A DNA stretch of 64,000 bases. Origin: Eupeodes corollae (lineage: Eukaryota; Arthropoda; Insecta; Diptera; Syrphidae). The number at the start of each line of letters is the position of its first letter. Within the stretch, counting starts at the first letter, position 1. Position numbers and translations under genes: made by a program. Under the pieces are notes generated by a model. That model had not been told where the DNA came from. It was given only the letters and a program-made list of their open reading frames with translations, and did no database searches. Below, piece after piece: positions 57,472 to 64,000 of this stretch. The stretch lies in NCBI RefSeq assembly GCF_945859685.1, contig NC_079148.1:21463946-21527945 (forward strand), given 5' to 3'.

Positions 57472-57540
57472 ACAAACTTTTAAGCAAGACAAATCGACAG
57501 ACGGGATGGGAAGTTATCAGTGTGGGTCGCATTCCAGCCT
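57472..57540 (+). repeat. AT-rich mosaic repeat, copy D, 3' block
   Basis: ACAAACTTTTAAGCAAGACA, then GGGATGGGAAGTTATCAGTG and ATTCCAG, the same 3' block as copies A and B. Confidence 0.85.
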
Positions 57541-57822
57541 CTTTTTTGTTGTTACATTTCTTTCCATTTATCCAATAGCTTACAGGGCGTTAAAAGAATT
57601 TCAAAAGAATTGCATTTTCTGATTTTAAATTGGTAATACCGATATTTCGCATCTGTCAAACTCAGCTGTCTTTTGAAGTGTCATAATATTTGTTTTGTTT
57701 ATTGAAAAAATGTGGAGAAATTTGAAAACAGTACCAGTATTACTTCGAATTCTAGATGTATTAAAAAAATAACTCAAGGTATGTTCAAGATACCGACTAA
57801 AATATGTCAAAAAGTGCTACCA
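57541..57822. other. AT-rich spacer
   Basis: Nothing recognised. Confidence 0.35.
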
Positions 57823-58815
57823 AATTCTCCTAGGTAATTCTTGAATTTTTGAGCTAGACAAGGGCATGTACAGAGAAGGTGAAGAAATGTTTCCACTTCT
57901 TCCTCGCCCAATCATCTTCTGCAAAAGTCATTTGAGAATACGCCTAGCCGCGTGGCGTGCTTTCCTATTAGACAGTGTTCGGTTATGATACTTATTATGG
58001 AGCTTATATGCGATATGTTTAGAGATAGCAAAGACCTTGATCGCTTTAAATCTAGTGTTGGCCAGATGTTTTTTGTGGCCTGGCACGTGGTGATGTTGTT
58101 CCACCTGGTGCCTGCCCTCCTCACAGCGTCTTGCATTAAAAACAGTTTACAAGTAGCGATTGGTATGCCAGTATTTGCCAAACATGGTATTATGGGCTGC
58201 TCTGTACCGTTCCTGGCATCTACCTTACAGTTACCTGGAATGTTTCTATGGACCGACACCCAGCAAAGGTGAATATTAAATTGTTGTGCCATCTCCATTA
58301 GAGATGATCAACAGTTATAGACTGTTATAGAGTTTGTAGAGACAGAGAAGAGATATTTGATAGCGGCCTGACTATCTGAGAAGATACGGATATGAGATGT
58401 TGATATCACGTTTTCTTCAAGCCAGGACAAGATTTCTTTTATCGCCAAAAGTTCTGCCTGGGACAGGATACAATGATTGGGAAGGCGGAATGGGAGACTT
58501 AATTTCAGTCGTTCAGAGTACACACCTCCACCAACCCCTTCTTTTGTTTTTGAACCATCGGTATAAAAATGGATTGACTCGTCTTCCAGGAATGCTCTAT
58601 CCTCTCCTGGATCCTGAAAAGATCTGGAAGGTGTAGAAATCTGAAAGTCTTTGTCAAATTGCAGTTGATTCTAAATACCAAAGAATTACGAAGTGGCCAA
58701 TATTGTTGTTAATCCACTTTGACGAAGCTTTGAGGCGAATAGTAGAGCTTGCAGCTATTAGTTTGCTAAATATATCAAGGGGTGTTAGGTAGAGTAAGGT
58801 GTCCAGTGCTTATGG
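57823..58815 (-). mobile_element. RNase H retrotransposon, C-terminal ORF2 part (same family as 7031)
   Basis: The minus strand follows the 7.0-8.7 kb copy from its GGACACCTT..CTACC region (58815-58785) to GAATTACCTAGGAGAA (about 57825). RNase H residues are visible: FYTDGSKTKEGVGGG (about 58570-58525), QAELLAIKEILSWL, FSDSQAAIK, and GNCKVDARNG (the usual ADELAR with two codons lost). The WVPGH loop is changed to WVSVH. Frames are broken by several small indels and the CCHC and 3' UTR are lost. Upstream (58816-59480) the sequence switches to what may be the 5' end of the same element. Confidence 0.85.
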
Positions 58816-59480
58816 AAGGAAGTGGTCCTGGAAGCTTTCTCAAAATGCTTAAAAAGCCACCCGAGAGCTTTACCTTGACCATTTGCCAAGGATCAGCCGA
58901 TATTGTGTCATCATCATCGCTCCTGTTGTTGTTCATATTTGGTCCTAGAAGTTTCGAAGAAAGAGAGGTGCTTTTGTGCAGAGATTCGCATACACAGATA
59001 AGGCTAGTTAATCCGCAGGTCGCCAGGTATCCCGATACTACGTTAGAGACTCAGTTATTTTTGAATTGGACCCCTAGACAGGCTGATCTTCGGCATGGGT
59101 CGTTTGACACCTTAGATCGAGCTCAACAAAGTTAAGAGGTAAATGGAAAGGAAGAGATAGGGTGTTGATGTTAGTCAGTTGATGTTAAGAACTTCATTCT
59201 GATAGGTAAGGAAATGATTAAGATCTATAAACAGCAATTGAGCTAGGTAACTTAGGAGGATCACCGAAGAGAGGAGCGCTGTCTAGCTTTTTCGCCAATA
59301 CAACGCGGGAGGTGGTATGGGAGTTGGTAACATAAGCGTTAGCTTGTATGCCTTTTTTATGTAGGAAGTGGTAATTATTTTGGAAAGGTAGGTTGATAAG
59401 AACTTCTTTAAGTTTCAGGACTCATCTGGAGAAAATTCTCGAGAATCATTGACCTTTCTCAGCTTCTACAACTCGACAAG
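58816..59480 (-). mobile_element. possible 5' UTR and ORF1 start of the same RNase H element
   Basis: Non-AT-rich sequence directly joined to the RNase H part. On the minus strand an ATG at about 58937 opens MNNNRSDDDDTISADPWQMV followed by KVKLSGGFLSILRKLPGP, an acidic, ORF1-like start, until the junction at about 58815. The part beyond (58940-59480) would be 5' UTR. If correct, this is an internally deleted element joining ORF1's start to ORF2's end. No other copy in the window confirms it. Confidence 0.4.
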
Positions 59481-60249
59481 TTCGACAAGTTCGGGAACAT
59501 GTCCTGGACTGAATAGCAGTATTAATCAGCTTGAATTACCTTTTTAAACTCGGTAAGAACATATTTTGCTAAAACACTGCATTTTAAACACAAAAAAGTT
59601 ACAATTTTTTAATTATTTAGGAACCTCAGTTCAACACAGAAAATTTGTTGGCAGTCTTAAAAATTTTAATAATAACCAAAATAAAATTTCATATATGATA
59701 TGATTTCGAAACACTTTAAATCATTTTGCATTTCAAAATAAATTTTTGAAACATCATTAAAAATTATGGAAATATTGTTGGTCCGATAAATTTTTTAAAT
59801 TGGTAGAAATATAAATATTTTAAGTAAGTTTGTTTGTAGTTTTTACGCGCTTAGGGCTTTAAAATGCAACGAGACTAGTCTCAGTCTCTTCTTCGTCTCT
59901 ACTACTTTTCAAGATTATACGATTAATTTTTCAATTTTTTTACAGGAAAATTGATTTATTTTAAGGTTGAGGATGACCTTTTCATGGGGATATCTAAGGC
60001 TGGGACCATTGTTGTAAATTAATCTTGCTTTCAAGTTACAATAGATCCTTTTTTTAAATTACATTCCAATTTAACATAATGTTTGGTTTAGCTCTCAAGT
60101 TTTCGATAAAAATTGCTTATGCCTATCAAATGTCTCTTAAATCTGCTTAAATATACCTTCACTCGATCTTCATACAAAAACTCGGTTCAAATAAAACACA
60201 AATAAGGAAAAATTTCAGACAAAAGCAAACCAACAATCAAAACAAAACA
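59481..60249. other. AT-rich non-coding DNA
   Basis: Nothing recognised. Confidence 0.4.
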
Positions 60250-60519
60250 AACAAACATTTTCTATTTCTGAGGAATTCCCTCTCGAAATGGTGACAAACA
60301 ACTCAAGACACCTCATTAAGAGGTGGCGTTACGTTCACTCCGTCTAGAGCCACCATCATCACCAAAAGAACTTCACACAACCACTTTAAGTCCAATTGAG
60401 GCAAATGCCACCAAGAAGTCTCAACTTTTTGTTTGCAAAAATAAGAAAACATAAAAGAAAAACCTTAAAAGAAGAAACAAAGACTATCCATTCAAACTTC
60501 AAGACAGTTACAATAACAA

Positions 60520-60556
60520 CAAAAACACCAACAACAACAACAACAACAAAAACGAC
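60520..60556 (+). repeat. (AAC)n trinucleotide run
   Basis: Repeated ACAACAACAACA units, then AAAACGACG. Confidence 0.85.
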
Positions 60557-60811
60557 GCTGACGATGAAGAAAATGATCAAGTGACAACTTTGCAAGCTCA
60601 GCTGCAAGATCCATTCAGCAAAATACTAAAAAAGATAAAGAAAAACAAATAAAAAACTTCAACAAAAACGCAACCCAGCAGCAAGCAGCAGCGCAGTGGC
60701 ACGGCAGTGCGGCAGCAGCGGCACAGCGATAGAAAAATGAGGAGGAACAAATGGAATCGCACATTTCGTGTGACACTTTGACAGGCGCGTGATAAACTGC
60801 GGATTTTTACC

Positions 60812-60948
60812 CGTGCTTCCACCCGCCTCTTCTTATTGCCGCTGCAACTGTCATATAAAGCTGCTGCGGCCGCTGCTGCTTCTGCTGCCATATGATTACG
60901 TAAGTCATCATTCTCATTAAATCGACTGCCACATAGGCAGCATCTTAG
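60812..60948 (-). CDS. candidate exon segment with C2H2-like motif
   Basis: The minus strand reads CCLCGSRFNENDDLRNHM. The spacing C-x2-C-x3-F-x5-L-x2-H is that of a classical C2H2 finger, but the second His is absent: AAEAAAAAAALYDSC follows. A basic stretch, NKKRRVEARV, comes next, and then a possible donor (ACGG|GTAAAAATC) at about 60812. Several codons are non-repetitive, while the Ala run comes from GCA/GCC repeats. No upstream acceptor is convincing. It could be a degenerate finger exon of a host transcription factor or chance in GC-rich DNA. Confidence 0.28.
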
Positions 60949-62100
60949 AGCAGCAGCCGCAGTAACAGTCACAGCAGTCACAGGGCACAGCAAGTGTCGT
61001 TGTTTGCTATCAACGAATCCTACAGATGCATCTGTGACTTTGCTGTGCTATGCTCCTCGTCAAGCACACATGCGGATAAATTCCTCAGCGATCCATGGCG
61101 GGCAGCGGGATTGAATGACAACAACGACAATCGGCGACGTCGACTTCGATGATTCAACGCGCGCGAAAGAGACGAAGTTAGACGAGGGCAACAGGGAGCA
61201 GTAAGCATAAGCATCACATACGATGACGGATTGTCGTCAAATAATGTGAACGCGCGCACATGTGCGCTGCTCTGCGCGCGCGTAGGCGCGACTTGGTGTG
61301 TATCTTATTTTCTTGGGATGGATGTCATGTTCCATGGGATCTGTGGATGCAGATAGGAGGAGATCCTAATCTGATCACTAGAACACGCACGCGGAACTAA
61401 ATTTAGCCTCTCTCTAAGCCAAACGCAAGAGCAAGCGGTTGGCCGGTCTTAGCTTCGACTTCGACTGAGCCAGGCCGGCACACGCATGATTTCCTCGTTT
61501 GTCACAGGAGGTCTGTGTTGTGTGTTTGTAGTCAATCAGTCTGCTGGGGGCTTCCACCTCTCTGCAATTTTTTTGCTTTACCCTTTTTTTTTGAAGACGT
61601 GGATATATGGACTCCGAGTTCGAGTGCGATTTCGACTTCGACTCCTCCACCTGGAGCTGGTGCTCTTGAACGCGACGATCATGATGGTTTGGTTGTCATT
61701 TTGTGATTCGCGTATGTCATGGGAATGAATGGGAATTGCTTTAATGTTATGCTATGGCGGTGGGGAATTGTGCATAAATTAAATTCCGCGCCTCTTGCAT
61801 TTTGTCGATAGCGGGCGGTTTTGAGAAGCAGCAATTTTGAATGCCTGCTGACTGCCTGCCTGTGATTATTATGGGGGTGGGGGGATTGATATATAGAAAA
61901 TTTATTTTTATACTTAATCTTTGATGTCTTCACAATGGAATAGAAACTTATATATAGTTTAACTTTTTTGTTGTTTCTGTTTTGGATTTTTCTTGAAGAA
62001 AAAGTCAAGAAACAAAACCCACGCAGTTATTACTCAAGGATTTAGCTATTATTTTGATTTGTTCCAAGATATGAGCTTAGTTGTTTTAAGTCTTTTCTTT

Positions 62101-62954
62101 TTTATTCGTGAGAGCGGGATGATGTGTGTAACTTTTTATAGATAAAGGAAATTGTTAAGAGATTTAGAGATTGTTGTACACGAATAAATGAACCTTCACA
62201 ATGAAATGAGGGTAAGTATCAATATTGTAAATATAAACATAAAGTTTGAAGATAGTTCGTGGGAGGTGTAACATATTAACCTTTCACTTCATAAAAATGT
62301 ATACTTAGAATTCAAAAAGAGATTGAGTTGTCAATTTTTCCCACAGAACCTTTAAGGAAGTTCAATAATTTGTACCTATTAAGTTTATCGAATTCGGGAC
62401 TTCTTCTGTAGATGAGACATTCCTATTGTGATGAGAGAGTGAAAGTAAAGAAAATCTTTCCGCCACTTTTGGTCACGAAAAATAACATAAAAACATCACA
62501 ATCATTGATCAGAAATTGTAAGATCAGTAAGGATTATTTTAGGAAGGTTAGAACAAAGCACAAGACTCTGTATAGAATTGTTATAGACCAAGAACTCACA
62601 CAATTAACTCCGTTAAGCCTTCCAGTATTCTTGGATTCAGAAACTCAATAAACTCAAAGTTAGAACTTGAAGTTTCTTAAACAGAATGATTTGGACTCCT
62701 TTCTTGATTTGGAGAATCTTTTTGAAATTATTAATTTGATTTTTCCTTTTCAGCAAATTTTTCAATCACGCTTCTAAAAGTCCTTCTTAGCTGATTTTTA
62801 AAAAAATTGTAATTGATCTTTCTGCAGTAAACTAAAAAAATTTTACAAATTTTGTAAATATTTACAGTTCACGAAGCTTTTACGGATTTTTTCAATTTTC
62901 CCCAACAGGCACATTACTTTTAGATGGAACATACAGGTATTGAAATTTCAATGG
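62101..62954. other. AT-rich non-coding DNA
   Basis: Contains a strong donor-like string ATGAGG|GTAAGTATC at about 62212 without a supportable exon. Otherwise nothing recognised. Confidence 0.35.
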
Positions 62955-64000
62955 TCTAATATTCCAATACCCTCTAAACTGCACCAACTATAGAGGAATC
63001 AGTCTACTTAACATTTTTTACAAAATCTTCTCTGCCGTAATAAGTGAACGTCTAAAGCCCATCGTCAACAACCTGATGGGTCCTTATCAGTGTGGTTTTA
63101 GACCAGGAAAGTCCACAGTTGATCAAATATTCACATTACGGCAGATCCTGGAAAACCCCAAGAACACCAAATCGACACCCACCATCTTTTCATCGATTTC
63201 AAGGCCGCATATGACAGCATCTACATTAAAGAACTGTATAAAGCCATGTCTAGTTTTGGCATCCATGCTAAACTTGTCCGACTGTGTAAGATGACCAATG
63301 AAAATTCACGCTGCTCTATAAAGGTTAGAAACAACTTAGAAGATTTTTTGGATGACAAAAAAGGTTTTAGACAAGGTCATGCGCTGTCATGCAATTTTTT
63401 AAATATCGTGCTGAAAGAATAGTCCAGAACTCCCACGTCAACACTAGAGACACTTTCTTTCAAAAGTCTAGCATATGGTGATGACATTGACATAATCGGA
63501 AGCGTTCATCGTGGTGCGAATGGTGCTTTTGTGAGTATTGATACAGAGGCGGCAAATAAGTTTTATTAAGGAGTTACAACACTGACGTCTCGGTAAAAAC
63601 GTGCCCATCGACGGACGTAACTTTGAGGTAGTTAAGGACTTCGTCTACCTAGGCACCGCTGTAAACGCAGAAAAAAAACCCCAGCGCTGAGATCAAACGA
63701 AGAATAACTCTTGCTAACTGCTGTTTTCTTGGGCTTAGAAAAGAATTGAGTGGCAAAGTCCTTTCTCGAAACCCAAAGTGTCGCTATATAAGACCCTTAT
63801 CTTCCCCGTTCTGATATAGGTGCAGAAGCATAGACTATAACAAAAGAGGATGAAAGCACCTTCGGATGATTCGAGAGAATTATTCTTCGCGTGATCTACG
63901 GTCCCGTATGCATCGAAGGGGAGTGGAGAAGACGATAGAACGACGAACTGTACGGGATGTACAGCGACGTAGACTTAGCCAGAAGGGTAAAAGTCCAACG
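62955..64000 (+). mobile_element. non-LTR retrotransposon relic (family 4), runs off the window
   Basis: Plus-strand RT in several frames. NYRGISLLNIFYKIFSAVIS and MGPYQCGFRPGKSTVDQIFT (62983-63135) lead to FIDFKAAYDSIY (about 63190-63225) and GFRQGHALSCNF (usual form GVRQGDALSC; about 63363-63400). Then come LAYGDDIDIIGS (YADD changed to YGDD) and YLGTAVN-like and GPVCIEGEWRRR blocks to the window edge. Stops and at least four frameshifts make it inactive. It shares long stretches with 45940-46260. The 5' part (endonuclease, ORF1) is absent and the 3' end is outside the window. Confidence 0.86.

Larger units (their letters stand above)
60250..62100. other. GC-richer host-like island
   Basis: Contains AAC repeats (60520-60556), CAG/GCA-rich stretches (60675-60725), CpG-rich and alternating GC sequence (61250-61290) and a TTCGACTTCGACT-type run (61452-61465, 61630-61645). 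Overlapping low-complexity open frames arise on both strands. One minus-strand segment (separate entry) resembles a zinc finger. The composition fits regulatory or exon-flanking DNA of a host gene. Confidence 0.4.

Noticed and set aside
58782..59135. Plus-strand 117-codon frame
   Set aside because: It crosses the junction with the minus-strand RNase H relic and has no domain. The minus-strand reading (ORF1-like start) is the better, though uncertain, explanation.
1..64000. CRISPR arrays, bacterial operons, rRNA genes, LTR retrotransposons
   Set aside because: No regularly spaced identical direct repeats with unique spacers, no long terminal repeat pair with integrase or protease motifs, and no rRNA-like sequence seen. 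The window is eukaryotic.

Overview
The window is AT-rich, intron-like or intergenic DNA of a higher eukaryote, most likely a schizophoran (higher) fly. The evidence is a mix of non-LTR retrotransposons with jockey-type and I-type (RNase H) reverse transcriptases, mariner relics including one with DD41D spacing (the rosa spacing, first described in tephritid flies), a BED-finger hAT element, Tc1 debris and a tRNA-related SINE. Tephritidae is plausible but not proven. No bacterial-style gene, rRNA or convincing free-standing tRNA gene is visible, and no complete host gene can be called.

Layout. 1-1.4 kb is non-coding. 1.4-4.5 kb holds two oppositely oriented copies of a high-copy AT-rich repeat built from ~180-bp units; the second copy has a duplicated 3' module. 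4.9-5.2 kb is a reverse transcriptase (RT) scrap. 7.03-8.80 kb is a 5'-truncated RNase H retrotransposon with an intact 550-codon frame, abutting another copy of the AT-rich repeat (8.85-10.25 kb). 12.8-13.6 kb is a 783-bp deleted mariner, and 14.22-15.69 kb a deleted hAT with perfect 8-bp target duplications. 16.0-18.0 kb holds two retrotransposon relics in opposite orientation. 21.0-23.35 kb holds two mariner-like relics. 26.9-29.64 kb holds two adjacent minus-strand retrotransposon relics. 32.4-33.65 kb holds SINE pieces and a Tc1 relic split by an inverted minisatellite. 37.5-42.65 kb is a nest of RT relic, SINE, RT relic, AT-rich repeat and jockey element. 45.0-46.8 kb is an array marked by the word TTGGTATAA, and 48.3-50.4 kb a diverged tandem duplication marked by ACATAGAAAAC. 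55.2-57.54 kb is an AT-rich repeat split by a rosa-type mariner. 57.82-59.48 kb is an internally deleted minus-strand RNase H element. 62.95-64 kb is an RT relic running off the end.

Between the mobile elements lie islands of richer base composition (0-1.2, 11.6-12.7, 30.8-32.3, 36-37.2, 44.2-44.9, 46.8-47.8, 50.5-53.4 and 60.2-62 kb). They carry trinucleotide and tetranucleotide runs typical of fly introns and regulatory DNA. Three places look as if they could belong to a plus-strand host gene: a 42-nt candidate microexon (47595-47636), a candidate recursive-splice (ratchet) site at 50688/50689, and a 115-nt candidate exon whose splice into 51006 keeps an open frame. A possible zinc-finger-like exon lies on the minus strand near 60.8-61.0 kb. 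All four are predictions from splice-site shape and motifs only.

The strongest structural observations are the two motif-rich arrays (45-46.8 and 48.3-50.4 kb), the mosaic AT-rich repeat family with fixed ends, the nested insertions, and the microexon and ratchet-site candidates. The window contains no clearly functional multi-gene system.
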